DNA from: an uncultured Solirubrobacterales bacterium
GTDB taxonomy: Bacteria; Actinomycetota; Thermoleophilia; Solirubrobacterales; 70-9
Assembly: GCA_903933815.1 (NCBI GenBank)
Contig: CAIZLN010000162.1
Span: 1 to 44,815, forward strand
DNA length: 44,815 nucleotides
Direction: 5' to 3'
Below the pieces are notes generated by a model. It saw only the letters and a list, made by a program, of their open reading frames with translations. It was not told where the DNA came from and made no database searches. This document shows, piece after piece, positions 18,605 to 26,378 of this stretch. Made by a program: the position numbers and the translations under genes. The stretch's first letter is position 1. The number at the start of each line of letters is the position of its first letter.

Positions 18605-20717
18605 CGAAGAGCACGACGAATCAACCGAGGAGTATCTGGCGGCCGGCATCGGCGACGAGCCCGGTTCCTCGGGCGGAAGCCCCGAGGAAGGCGCCGCCCC
18701 TGACGGGGGGCCACTGGATGCAGACGAAGCCGGGGCACCGCAGGCCCGGACTCCAGCCGAAGAAACCGATCCCGTCGACGGGAACCCGCCGACCGAAGAA
18801 CTCTTTGCCCTCGAGGCGCTGATCTCCGACGAGGACGTCCCTGAACTGGATCCCGTCTTCAGGGCCGCCTTGCTCGAGAGTCCGGAGAGTGGAGTTGCTC
18901 CGGCTGCTTCCGCCGGGGAACCTCGTGTCACTGAGGGCACCGGGGCCGGGGATTCCGGTGGCTCTGTTCCGGATCAGTCCGAGGGAGTGGACCAGACGGG
19001 CGAGGAAGAGAGCAGCGACTGGTCGGAGGCAGACACGGGTTCCGGCGAGTACCTGATCACCGAAGAGCAGACCGCAATTCTCGCTGCGGCTGCGAGGAGC
19101 GAGGTTCATCAGGCGATCGAGGCAGCAAGGAGATCTGGCCAGGCCTTTGATCCTCCGCGACCACCAGCATGCGGGGACTTCGAGTCGGCACCAAAAGGCA
19201 AGAGGCTGTGGTGGCGCTTTTCCCTCGCGACGCTGATCATCGTCTTCGCATTCGCAGGAGCTACCTCTGCTTCGGTCCTTCAGGTGGTCGATGATCTGAC
19301 CAAGCGTTTTTCGGATCCGGCATTCCAGAACATCGGTGCCAACATCCTGCCCGAGAGCAACGGTGGCCCCCAGACCATCGCAATCCTTGGTTCTGATGCC
19401 CGGACCGGCGGTGGCGCCCTCGATGGTGATCCCGGTCGCTCTGACACCACGATCCTGCTCAGGCTGGACCCGGAAACCGAGCAGATCGCGATGCTGTCAA
19501 TCCCCCGGGATCTCAAGGTGGAGATTCCGGGCTACGGCACGGACAAGTTCAACGCCGCGTACAGCTATGGCGGCACAAAGCTGACCCTGCAGACGATCAA
19601 GGCGCTGACCGGGCTCCAGATCAACCATGTGGTCAATGTCGACTTTCAGGGTTTCGCCTCGGTGGTGGATGCGATCGGTTGCGTTTTCGTCGACGTGGAC
19701 CGCGAGTACTACCACTCAAACGAAGGTGTCCCCGCGTCAGAGCAGTACGCCGAAATAGACATTGACGCCGGCTACCAGAAGCTGTGCGGTGCTGACGCGC
19801 TCGAGTTCGCGCGATACCGGCATACCGACAGTGACCTCGTTAGGGCATCCCGGCAGCAGGATCTGATCGGAGAGATCCGAAACCGGCTGTCTTTTGCGGA
19901 AATAATCAATCGCCGCAATGAACTGATCGACGCGTTCGCCGACAACACCCGCTCTGATATTTCGGGATCGAAGGAGTCACTCGAGCTCCTCAAGCTGCTG
20001 TTCGATTCCCGCAGCGCGCAGGTTGTCGAGGTCAAGTTCCCGGCCACCCTGGGTCCTTCCTACGTGACGGCCACCCCCCAGGAAGTTCAAGGTGCTGTCG
20101 AGAAATTCCTTGGCTTCATGGATTCGGCCGGACCGGTCGGCACTTCCGGCGGAGGCGGCCAGGCCAGCAACGGCAACAAGAAGAACAGAGGCCCAAAGAG
20201 CCAGTCAAAGAAGAAGGACAAATCGATAGTTGCCGCCGGCGCTCCGGACAAGGAGTCGGATGAACTTGTCGATGCGGCCCAGGCCGGTCTCGAGCAGGCA
20301 ATTGTGATCGAGGGCCCTGCTCCCCGGGGCAGCTTCGATACCTGGTACACCAAGAGGCTTCCCGCCGGGGCGTATTACTCGAAGGAAAGCCGGAGCTATC
20401 ACGTTCGGGACCCTGACAAGAAAGCTCACGCCGCCTATCGCATGGTGATGGTCCTGGAGGGAGCAGACGGGGTGCATTACTTTGGACTGCAGGGCATCCG
20501 TGGCTGGGAGGACCCCCCGATACTTGAGGCGCCGCACGAAAGCATCGAGATTGCCGGCAGGGAATCCAGGGTCTACACGGAGGGGGACCGGATCCGTCTG
20601 ATCTCTTGGTTTGACGAAGGCAATACCTACTGGCTCTCCAACTCCCTGCTGCTCACACTGACAAACAACCAGATGCTGGGAATGGCGCGCGCCGCGCGCG
20701 TCTTCACACCGAACTAG
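18597..20717 (+). CDS. LytR-CpsA-Psr (LCP) family glycopolymer transferase with long acidic N-terminal tail
   Basis: LCP enzymes attach lipid-linked glycopolymers to peptidoglycan on the outer face of the membrane. The 706-residue protein has three parts. Residues 1 to about 200 form a highly acidic, Gly/Pro/Glu-rich tail that should be cytoplasmic and disordered. One membrane helix follows (about 203-228, WWRFSLATLIIVFAFAGATSA). The LCP domain (about 255-490) shows AILGSDARTGGG, GRSDTTILLRLDP, LSIPRDLKVEIPG, DKFNAAYSYGG and ALEFARYRHTDSDLVRASRQQ, with the Arg and Asp residues that bind the pyrophosphate. A Lys/Gly/Ser linker then leads to a C-terminal domain (about 570-706, FDTWYTKRLPAGAYY onward) that I do not recognise. 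ATG 18597 is inside the preceding stop region (8-nt overlap); the open frame upstream is dapE shadow. Confidence 0.9.
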   Translation: MTDEEHDESTEEYLAAGIGDEPGSSGGSPEEGAAPDGGPLDADEAGAPQARTPAEETDPVDGNPPTEELFALEALISDEDVPELDPVFRAALLESPESGVAPAASAGEPRVTEGTGAGDSGGSVPDQSEGVDQTGEEESSDWSEADTGSGEYLITEEQTAILAAAARSEVHQAIEAARRSGQAFDPPRPPACGDFESAPKGKRLWWRFSLATLIIVFAFAGATSASVLQVVDDLTKRFSDPAFQNIGANILPESNGGPQTIAILGSDARTGGGALDGDPGRSDTTILLRLDPETEQIAMLSIPRDLKVEIPGYGTDKFNAAYSYGGTKLTLQTIKALTGLQINHVVNVDFQGFASVVDAIGCVFVDVDREYYHSNEGVPASEQYAEIDIDAGYQKLCGADALEFARYRHTDSDLVRASRQQDLIGEIRNRLSFAEIINRRNELIDAFADNTRSDISGSKESLELLKLLFDSRSAQVVEVKFPATLGPSYVTATPQEVQGAVEKFLGFMDSAGPVGTSGGGGQASNGNKKNRGPKSQSKKKDKSIVAAGAPDKESDELVDAAQAGLEQAIVIEGPAPRGSFDTWYTKRLPAGAYYSKESRSYHVRDPDKKAHAAYRMVMVLEGADGVHYFGLQGIRGWEDPPILEAPHESIEIAGRESRVYTEGDRIRLISWFDEGNTYWLSNSLLLTLTNNQMLGMARAARVFTPN

Positions 20718-20731
20718 CAGGGAGAGAGCAG

Positions 20732-22036
20732 ATGGAATCCTCAGGAATGCCGCCCGTCGGCGTGATTGGCGTCGGCTGGGTCGGCCTCGTGACTGCTGCC
20801 TGTTTTGCCGAGCTCGGTCACGAGGTGTATGCCCGTGATGTCGTTCCTGAAAAGGTTGCGTCCCTGGGCCGGGGAGAGGTGACGATCCACGAGCCCGGAC
20901 TGGCTGAGCTTATTCGCAAGAACCAGAAGCGGCTTCACTTCACGACTGACATGGGTGAAGTGCTCGACAACGCCCGTCTTCTGTTCGTATGCGTGGACAC
21001 GCCGCCCACCTACTCGGGCGATGCGGATCTTTCCCGAGTGCGCTCGGTCGTCGACGATCTTGATGGTGGCGGGGGCCATGTGCTGGTGATGAAGAGCACT
21101 GTTCCCGCCGGGACGGGAGAGAAGCTCCGTACTGAATTGCCCGGGATGCCCTATGTCTCCTGTCCGGAGTTCCTCAAGGAGGGTTCCGCCGTCGAAGACT
21201 TCATGCACCCTGACCGCGTCGTGATCGGTGCCGCCCCGGGTGACGATCAGGCGGCCGATGAGGTCGCCGGGCTCTACGCGCCGCTCGGAGGTGAGGTAGT
21301 CCGGACCGATGTGTCCAGCGCCGAAATGGTCAAGCTCGCCTCGAACGCGTATCTCGCCACCCGGATCTCATTCATCAACGAAATTGCCAACGTCTGCGAG
21401 GAGGTCGGTGCCGATGTCGGTGAGGTGGCACGCGGCATGGGACTCGATGACCGAATCGGGCCACAGTTCCTGCGGCCCGGCATCGGCTTTGGCGGATCCT
21501 GTTTTCCCAAGGACGTCAGCTCCCTGAAGCTGCTGGCCGGCAACAGCGGCTATCACTTCCAGCTTCTGAACGCCGTAATTGAGGTCAATGAACTTCAGAA
21601 GCGTCGGGTAGTCAGCAAGCTCCAGCGTCACCTGGGCGATCTGGTCGGCAAACGGATCACACTTCTCGGCCTTGCCTTCAAGCCTGATACGGACGACATG
21701 CGGGAGGCATCAAGCCTCGTCCTGTCGGCTCGCCTGCGCGGTGAAGGGGCAGAGGTCGTCGCTTACGATCCCGTGGCCATGGACAACGCCAGGGGGCTGC
21801 TCCCCGGCGTTGAAATGAAGGCCTCGGCTCTGGCGGCGCTTGGCGGCTCCGACGCAGCGGTGATCGTCACCGAGTGGCCGGAATTTCTTGAGATTGACTG
21901 GGCCGGGGCGGCGGAACTGATGAATCGCCCGCTCGTGATTGACGGACGTAACTTTCTTGACGCCGAGCACCTGCGGGCCGAAGGCTTCGTTTACGAGGGC
22001 ATCGGACTTCCTGATCCCGAAGCCGAAACGGAGTAA
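20732..22036 (+). CDS. ugd: UDP-glucose/GDP-mannose 6-dehydrogenase family protein
   Basis: The 434-residue NAD-dependent sugar-nucleotide dehydrogenase oxidises C6 of a nucleotide sugar to the uronic acid in two steps. It has the N-terminal Rossmann motif GVIGVGWVGLVTAACFAELGH, the VCVDTPP and MKSTVPAGTG segments, CPEFLKEGSAVEDFMHPDR, and the catalytic Cys257 in GFGGSCFPKD; the C-terminal domain begins near LLGLAFKPDTDDMREASS. The EFLKEGSA context favours UDP-glucose (product UDP-glucuronate), but GDP-mannose cannot be excluded given the mannose-type genes downstream. GGGAGAGAG lies about 6 nt before the ATG. The next gene begins at the base after its TAA. Confidence 0.93.
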   Translation: MESSGMPPVGVIGVGWVGLVTAACFAELGHEVYARDVVPEKVASLGRGEVTIHEPGLAELIRKNQKRLHFTTDMGEVLDNARLLFVCVDTPPTYSGDADLSRVRSVVDDLDGGGGHVLVMKSTVPAGTGEKLRTELPGMPYVSCPEFLKEGSAVEDFMHPDRVVIGAAPGDDQAADEVAGLYAPLGGEVVRTDVSSAEMVKLASNAYLATRISFINEIANVCEEVGADVGEVARGMGLDDRIGPQFLRPGIGFGGSCFPKDVSSLKLLAGNSGYHFQLLNAVIEVNELQKRRVVSKLQRHLGDLVGKRITLLGLAFKPDTDDMREASSLVLSARLRGEGAEVVAYDPVAMDNARGLLPGVEMKASALAALGGSDAAVIVTEWPEFLEIDWAGAAELMNRPLVIDGRNFLDAEHLRAEGFVYEGIGLPDPEAETE

Positions 22037-23008
22037 ATGGTGCAGGCGCTGGTACTGGTCGGAGGGTTCGGAACCCGCCTTCAGCCGCTGACCACGGACA
22101 CTCCGAAACCGATTCTCGACATGGTTGGCCGGCCATTCTTCAGCTACATGATCGACTGGCTTGAAAGTCACGGGGTCGATGAAGTAATCCTCGCCTGCGG
22201 TTTTCTCCCGGATCAGATTCAGGAAGTTCTGGGAGGAGGGTCACCGCGCGGGCCGAAACTGCGCTACCTGGTCGAGCCGGAACCTCTCGGTACGGCCGGG
22301 GCGATCCGTTTCGCGGCGCCTTATCTGGCAGAACGCTTTCTCGCCCTGAACGGAGATTCTCTTGCCGACCTTGACCTGACTTCACTCTGGGAGTCTCATA
22401 TTGAGCGTGAGGCGAGGATCAGTCTTGGCCTCTACCCGATGGAAGATCCGAGTGACTTCGGCCTGGTTGAGATCGATGAGGAAGGCCTGGTACGGAGCTT
22501 CACCGAGAAGCAAACCGGGGCAGGGCAAGGACTGATCAGCGCCGGGGCCTATGTCATGGAGCACGAAGTTCTGGATCTCATCCCTGGAGGACGCAGCGTT
22601 TCGATTGAGCGAGATGTATTCCCGCTACTGGTCGACAACGGTCTCTACGGCCTGAGCCTGGACGGCTACTGGAAGGACATCGGAACTTACGACCGCTACC
22701 GTGAGGCCTGTTGGGACATCATCGAGGGCAGGGTCAAATCCGGGGTTGAACACAATGCGGAGGGCGTCTTCATCGCACCGGGGGCTGAGGTATCCAGCGA
22801 GGCGTGGATCGGGCCACGGGCCGTTATCGGCACGGGATGTCGTGTCGGGGCTGGGGCCCGGATAACCGATTCAGTTCTGCTGGAAGGCTGCAGGATCGGC
22901 GAAAACGCAAATATTCACGGTTCGATCCTTTCACCCGGCGTGACCGTCGCGGAGGATGTAGCCGTAAGAAATATGGTGCTGGGCAGAAATGAGCGCATCG
23001 ATGCTTGA
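22037..23008 (+). CDS. Sugar-phosphate nucleotidyltransferase with hexapeptide-repeat tail (first copy)
   Basis: The 323-residue enzyme has the nucleotidyltransferase signature GGFGTRLQPLTTDTPKP at residues 9-25, the metal-binding LNGDSLADLD, the FTEKQ lysine region, and DGYWKDIGTYDRY; after residue 235 it turns into left-handed beta-helix hexapeptide repeats (VFIAPGAEVSSEAWIGPRAVIG and on). This plan matches mannose-1-phosphate guanylyltransferase or glucose-1-phosphate nucleotidyltransferase of actinobacteria and archaea. Substrate base and sugar are not decided by sequence alone. It abuts ugd with no gap and overlaps the following isomerase by 20 nt, so all are probably co-translated. It is only distantly similar to the other copy at 23975. 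Confidence 0.88.
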   Translation: MVQALVLVGGFGTRLQPLTTDTPKPILDMVGRPFFSYMIDWLESHGVDEVILACGFLPDQIQEVLGGGSPRGPKLRYLVEPEPLGTAGAIRFAAPYLAERFLALNGDSLADLDLTSLWESHIEREARISLGLYPMEDPSDFGLVEIDEEGLVRSFTEKQTGAGQGLISAGAYVMEHEVLDLIPGGRSVSIERDVFPLLVDNGLYGLSLDGYWKDIGTYDRYREACWDIIEGRVKSGVEHNAEGVFIAPGAEVSSEAWIGPRAVIGTGCRVGAGARITDSVLLEGCRIGENANIHGSILSPGVTVAEDVAVRNMVLGRNERIDA

Positions 23009-23978
23009 TGACATCCTTGATATCCCCGATCACATTCGCGATGCGATCTGGAGGACCGACTCAGCCGGGTTGAAGGCACGGCCCTCAGCCGGGTTTGTGG
23101 TTTGCGGAATGGGCGGATCTGCAATCGGCGGTGAGCTTGCGGGCGGACTGCTCGGGGAGCGCCTGTCCGGTCCGTTGATGGTCGTGCGCAGCTACCGGCT
23201 GCCACGCTGGATCAACTCGGAATGGTCAGTGCTCGGATCCAGCTATTCGGGTGAGACCGAGGAGACCCTCTCCGCCTTTGGTGAAGCGGGGGAGATGGAG
23301 GCCCATCGCTGGGTCGTCGGTACCGGCGGCAGCCTGGGCGAGTACGCACGCGAACACGACCTCGGGTTCATCGGACTTCCCGGGTTCTTCCAGTCCCGGG
23401 TGACCGTTGCCTACATGACAGTGACCGCGGCGCTGCTCGCGAACCTTGCCGGGGTTGCGCCGGATGTTCGCGAGGAGTTGGCAGCCGCTGCGGACTTCCT
23501 TGACTCCTCGAAGCCTGAGTTGCTGGAGCTCGCCGCTGACCTCGCTCCCGGTATGGACGGCATGCCCCTGATAGTTCACGGGACGGGCCTGACCGTTCCG
23601 GTTGCCCGACGCTGGGCCAATCAGGTCAACGAGAACGCCAAGCAGGCTGCCTTTCCTGTCGAGATGCCTGAGGCCAATCACAATCTGATGGAGGCCTGGG
23701 CGACCGGTGATGGTGGCCTCGGCGGGGTCTTCCTGCTTGACCGTGACCAGTCCCCCCGGGAGCGCCAGCGAATCGAATTGACGGCTGAGTCGATCGCGAG
23801 GACCGGAGCCCCTGTCTTCAGCATCGATACACGAGGCGAAACGCCGTCAGAGAGGTTGTTCTGGGCCGTGATGCTTGGTGATCTCATCTCGATCAAACTC
23901 GCCGAGCAGCGGGGGGTCGACCCGCTGACGGTAAACGAGATAGTCGACTTCAAGACGAGGCTTGGAGCACACTCATGA
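22989..23978 (+). CDS. Bifunctional phosphoglucose/phosphomannose isomerase (SIS domain)
   Basis: The 329-residue protein has two SIS sugar-isomerase domains of the archaeal/actinobacterial PGI/PMI type, which interconvert glucose 6-phosphate, fructose 6-phosphate and mannose 6-phosphate. Motifs are GMGGSAIGGELAG (about 39-51), SSYSGETEETL, the helical linker, IVHGTGLTVPVARRW, and the active-site PEANHNLMEAW. The ATG is 20 nt inside the upstream gene and its stop overlaps the next ATG by 4 nt. Placed between two nucleotidyltransferases, it would supply mannose 6-phosphate for GDP-mannose synthesis; a phosphomannomutase is not in the window. Confidence 0.88.
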   Translation: MSASMLDDILDIPDHIRDAIWRTDSAGLKARPSAGFVVCGMGGSAIGGELAGGLLGERLSGPLMVVRSYRLPRWINSEWSVLGSSYSGETEETLSAFGEAGEMEAHRWVVGTGGSLGEYAREHDLGFIGLPGFFQSRVTVAYMTVTAALLANLAGVAPDVREELAAAADFLDSSKPELLELAADLAPGMDGMPLIVHGTGLTVPVARRWANQVNENAKQAAFPVEMPEANHNLMEAWATGDGGLGGVFLLDRDQSPRERQRIELTAESIARTGAPVFSIDTRGETPSERLFWAVMLGDLISIKLAEQRGVDPLTVNEIVDFKTRLGAHS

Positions 23979-24979
23979 AGGCGATGGTGCTTGCGGCCGG
24001 ACTCGGCACCAGGCTCCGTCCAATCACCTACTCGGCACCCAAACCGATGGTACCGGTGCTCAATCGCCCGGTGATGGAGCACATCATTGGTCTGCTCCAG
24101 AGGCACGGCTTCAATCAGGTGACAGCCAACCTCCACTGGTTTCCGGAGGCGATACGCGACTATTTCGGCGACGGCTCCGAGTTCGGTGTCGAGTTGAGCT
24201 ACAGCCCCGAGGAGGCCCTCCTCGGCACGGCTGGCGGCGTTCGTAACGCTTCCTCCTTCTTCGATGGTGGCTTCCTCGTTATCTCGGGCGATGCCCTGAC
24301 CGACATCGACCTGGCTGCAATGCGCGAGTTTCATGAGAGTCATGGCGGCATCGCCACGCTTGCGACCCGAAAGGTCTCCGATACAAGTCAGTTCGGCGTC
24401 GTGATAACCGACGAAGATGGCCGGATTCAGGGTTTCCAGGAGAAGCCCGACCCGGCGGAGGCTCTTTCCGATCTTGCCAACTGTGGCATTTACATGTTCA
24501 ACTCCGAGATATTTGATTTCTTTCCCGGTCCAGGCGAAAGCGTGCTGGCCTCAGACGACGACCCCGAAGGTTTTGCCGATTGGGCAATGGATGTATTCCC
24601 GGCGCTCCTCGAGGCGGGCGAGCCTTTCTACTCGTACGAGGTAGAGGCTTACTGGAATGACGTGGGAACCATCAGCGAGCTCATTCAGGGCTGCTTCGAC
24701 GGTCTCAACCGTACAGTCGACCTCGAGATCCCGGAACCAGAGCTCAAACCGGGAATCTGGTGCGCCGACGGGGTTGATCTCTCCGGCGCCGAGGTTCAGG
24801 GACCGGTCCTGATAGGACCCGACTGCATGATCGAGGCCGGCAGCGAGATCACCGGCCCGGTCGTTCTCGGTCGGGGCTGCAGGCTCGGCCGTGACGTCAG
24901 GGTTCGCGAGGCGGTCCTGCTCGAAGGCGCTGAACTCACCGATGGCTCATTCGCCGTCGGTGGAGTACTGGGCAGCTGA
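23975..24979 (+). CDS. Sugar-phosphate nucleotidyltransferase with hexapeptide-repeat tail (second copy)
   Basis: The 334-residue enzyme carries AAGLGTRLRPITYSAPKP at residues 7-24, ISGDALTDID as metal-binding aspartates, GFQEKPDPAEA, and AYWNDVGTISELIQG. A C-terminal beta-helix segment (about 265-325, SGAEVQGPVLIGPDCMIEAGSEITGPVVLG) follows. The overall plan resembles mannose-1-phosphate guanylyltransferase; GTP versus UTP or TTP use is unresolved. ATGA overlap with the isomerase gene shows coupling. It is the last gene of the LCP-ugd-nucleotidyltransferase-isomerase-nucleotidyltransferase operon. Confidence 0.88.
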   Translation: MKAMVLAAGLGTRLRPITYSAPKPMVPVLNRPVMEHIIGLLQRHGFNQVTANLHWFPEAIRDYFGDGSEFGVELSYSPEEALLGTAGGVRNASSFFDGGFLVISGDALTDIDLAAMREFHESHGGIATLATRKVSDTSQFGVVITDEDGRIQGFQEKPDPAEALSDLANCGIYMFNSEIFDFFPGPGESVLASDDDPEGFADWAMDVFPALLEAGEPFYSYEVEAYWNDVGTISELIQGCFDGLNRTVDLEIPEPELKPGIWCADGVDLSGAEVQGPVLIGPDCMIEAGSEITGPVVLGRGCRLGRDVRVREAVLLEGAELTDGSFAVGGVLGS

Positions 24980-25012
24980 CCCAGGTCCCTGACGGATCCC
25001 CCGCCCATCCGG

Positions 25013-25037
25013 CCCCGCCTTTTCAGGTCCGGGGTTT
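25013..25037 (+). terminator. Possible terminator after the nucleotide-sugar operon
   Basis: CCCCGCC (25013-25019) can pair with GG and CGGGG (25026-25034) around a TTTTCA loop with a 2-nt bulge; TTTCCCTGTCTGTTT follows. The stem is modest. It lies 34 nt after the last operon gene. Confidence 0.35.
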
Positions 25038-25103
25038 CCCTGTCTGTTTGGTACAGCTGACGGTTTCGTGAGTTTTACGAACCACACCTGAGCCCATGAC
25101 TTC

Positions 25104-25109
25104 GACAAT
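25104..25109 (+). promoter_or_regulatory. Possible -10 element of comF
   Basis: GACAAT ends 6 nt before the GTG start at 25116. It has the A2 and T6 of the consensus but lacks T1. It is weaker than the TANNNT set but placed identically, with no ribosome site. Confidence 0.35.
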
Positions 25110-25115
25110 CGGGCC

Positions 25116-25742
25116 GTGGATCCGGCTTCCGTCATCCGGTTGTTTTGCCCACCGGTGTGTGTGGCATGTCGTGCTGCCTGTGACGGGCAAGCCCGGCTTT
25201 GCCCTGGCTGCGTCCATGAATTGAACTCCGAGCGGCCGGTCTGGGGAAATCCTCCGCCCGGCATTCATCGGGCCGTCGCCAGCTTCCGCCACGAAGGGAC
25301 GGCCAGAGATCTGCTTCGGGCCTTCAAGTTCGGCCGGATGGTGGGTCTTGCATCGCTTATGGCTGGCTACATGGCCGAGCATCTGGACGGACTGGTGGCC
25401 GAAACGACCGTCGTACCCGTGCCGCCCTCCCGGCTGAGGGTCCGGATGCGCGGTTTTGATCCGGCAGCCCTGCTTGCCGGAAAGGTCTGTGAACTCGCAG
25501 CGGCACCACCGCCGGCATCCGGGGTGATATTGCGCATGGGCCACGGTCGGCAGCGGGGTCGCGGAAGGGAGGAGAGGATCGCTGCGCCGCCGATGATCAG
25601 ACCGGCTGCGCGTGTCGCGGGACCTGTTCTGCTGATCGATGACGTGATTACAACGGGAGCCACAGTCTCGGCCTGCGCGTCCGCCCTGAAGCAGTGCGGG
25701 GCCGGCCAGATCACAACGCTCAGCTTCACCCGGAGAGTCTGA
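25116..25742 (+). CDS. comF: ComF family protein (phosphoribosyltransferase fold)
   Basis: The 208-residue protein has an N-terminal four-cysteine zinc knuckle (Cys15/Cys18 and Cys29/Cys32), the double-zinc-like start of ComF, then a phosphoribosyltransferase domain with VVPVPPSRLRVRMRGFDPA and the PRPP loop LLIDDVITTGATVSA. ComF proteins are needed for DNA uptake in competent bacteria, but most carriers, including actinobacteria, are not known to be competent, and the reaction is not established. GTG 25116 is the only suitable start. comF-hpf-secA is a conserved order in actinobacteria. Confidence 0.88.
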   Translation: MDPASVIRLFCPPVCVACRAACDGQARLCPGCVHELNSERPVWGNPPPGIHRAVASFRHEGTARDLLRAFKFGRMVGLASLMAGYMAEHLDGLVAETTVVPVPPSRLRVRMRGFDPAALLAGKVCELAAAPPPASGVILRMGHGRQRGRGREERIAAPPMIRPAARVAGPVLLIDDVITTGATVSACASALKQCGAGQITTLSFTRRV

Positions 25743-25775
25743 AGGCTCCGGTCAGATCTCTTCGGAAAAACCCCC

Positions 25776-25804
25776 TTGTCGCATTGAAGGCGGCTGGCTA
25801 GGAT
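25776..25804 (+). promoter_or_regulatory. hpf promoter with -35 and -10
   Basis: TTGTCG (25776-25781) and TAGGAT (25799-25804) are separated by exactly 17 nt, the best paired promoter hexamers in the window. The start would lie near 25811, giving a leader of about 28 nt that contains AAGGAGG (25828-25834), 4 nt before the ATG. Confidence 0.65.
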
Positions 25805-25838
25805 CAGAAAAAGGTTCACAAACCCGCAAGGAGGTTCA

Positions 25839-26207
25839 ATGCAAATTGAGATCCGTGGTCGTAACGTCGAGGTGACTGACGATTTGCGCGAGCAGGTTGC
25901 CCACAGGTTCGAAGCGATCGGGAAGCAGGTTTCGCCGCTCTCGAGGGTCGAGGTTGTGGTCTATGAGGAGCAGAATCCGGCCGTGGCCAACAAGTACGTC
26001 GCCGAGGCCAAGCTGCACCTGAAAGGCGTCACGCTTCACGCCCATGAAGCCACGCCAGACATGATCCACACGGTCAATGAACTGTCCGAGGACATGCGTC
26101 GCCAGGTCAAGAGGCACCGCGAGAAGCGGCGCAAGCGCAAGGAAACCCGCCGACTGGTCCACAAGATGCAGGGCAGGCCGTCCGGGGGGGCCTCCGCGAG
26201 CCTCTGA
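25839..26207 (+). CDS. hpf: Ribosome hibernation-promoting factor, short form
   Basis: The 122-residue protein has the HPF/YfiA ribosome-binding domain (MQIEIRGRNVEVTDDLREQVAHRF, then YVAEAKLHLKGVTLHAHE and DMIHTVNELSEDMRRQVKRH), which binds between the head and body of the 30S subunit and blocks mRNA and tRNA sites under stress. Most actinobacterial HPFs are long, with a C-terminal dimerisation domain for 100S formation; here the protein ends with a strongly basic segment (KRHREKRRKRKETRR) and a short tail, and no continuing domain is found after the stop. An optimal ribosome site AAGGAGG and a full promoter suggest strong expression. It lies next to secA as is usual. Confidence 0.93.
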   Translation: MQIEIRGRNVEVTDDLREQVAHRFEAIGKQVSPLSRVEVVVYEEQNPAVANKYVAEAKLHLKGVTLHAHEATPDMIHTVNELSEDMRRQVKRHREKRRKRKETRRLVHKMQGRPSGGASASL

Positions 26208-26251
26208 AAGCTCGCGTCGGTTGCCCGGCTCGAAGACCCGGCGAGTTGATC

Positions 26252-26277
26252 AAGGAGGCCCCGCGAGGGGCCTCCTT
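26252..26277 (+). terminator. Terminator after hpf
   Basis: AAGGAGGCCCC (26252-26262) pairs perfectly with GGGGCCTCCTT (26267-26277) around a GCGA tetraloop, an 11-bp stem. A second imperfect hairpin follows (about 26294-26315, CTCCC..GACC/GGTC..GGGAG). T content after the stem is low. Together they separate hpf from secA. Confidence 0.7.
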
Positions 26278-26366
26278 CGGGTCCTGTCTGATCCTCCCGG
26301 ACCGTCGGTCGGGAGGGCCGGGCAGCCAAGGGCTCTTCCGTTCCGGTGTCGATTTCCGGCAGCGGC

Positions 26367-26372
26367 TAATCT
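26367..26372 (+). promoter_or_regulatory. -10 element of secA, leaderless type
   Basis: TAATCT ends 6 nt before the secA ATG at 26379. No Shine-Dalgarno sequence is present and no clear -35. Confidence 0.6.
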
Positions 26373-26378
26373 TGGTGG

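Noticed and set aside
20684-20700. Alternating GCGCGCGCCGCGCGCG run at the end of the LCP gene
   Set aside because: It encodes Ala-Arg residues in frame (MARAARV) and is explained by codon use; no repeat expansion is evident.
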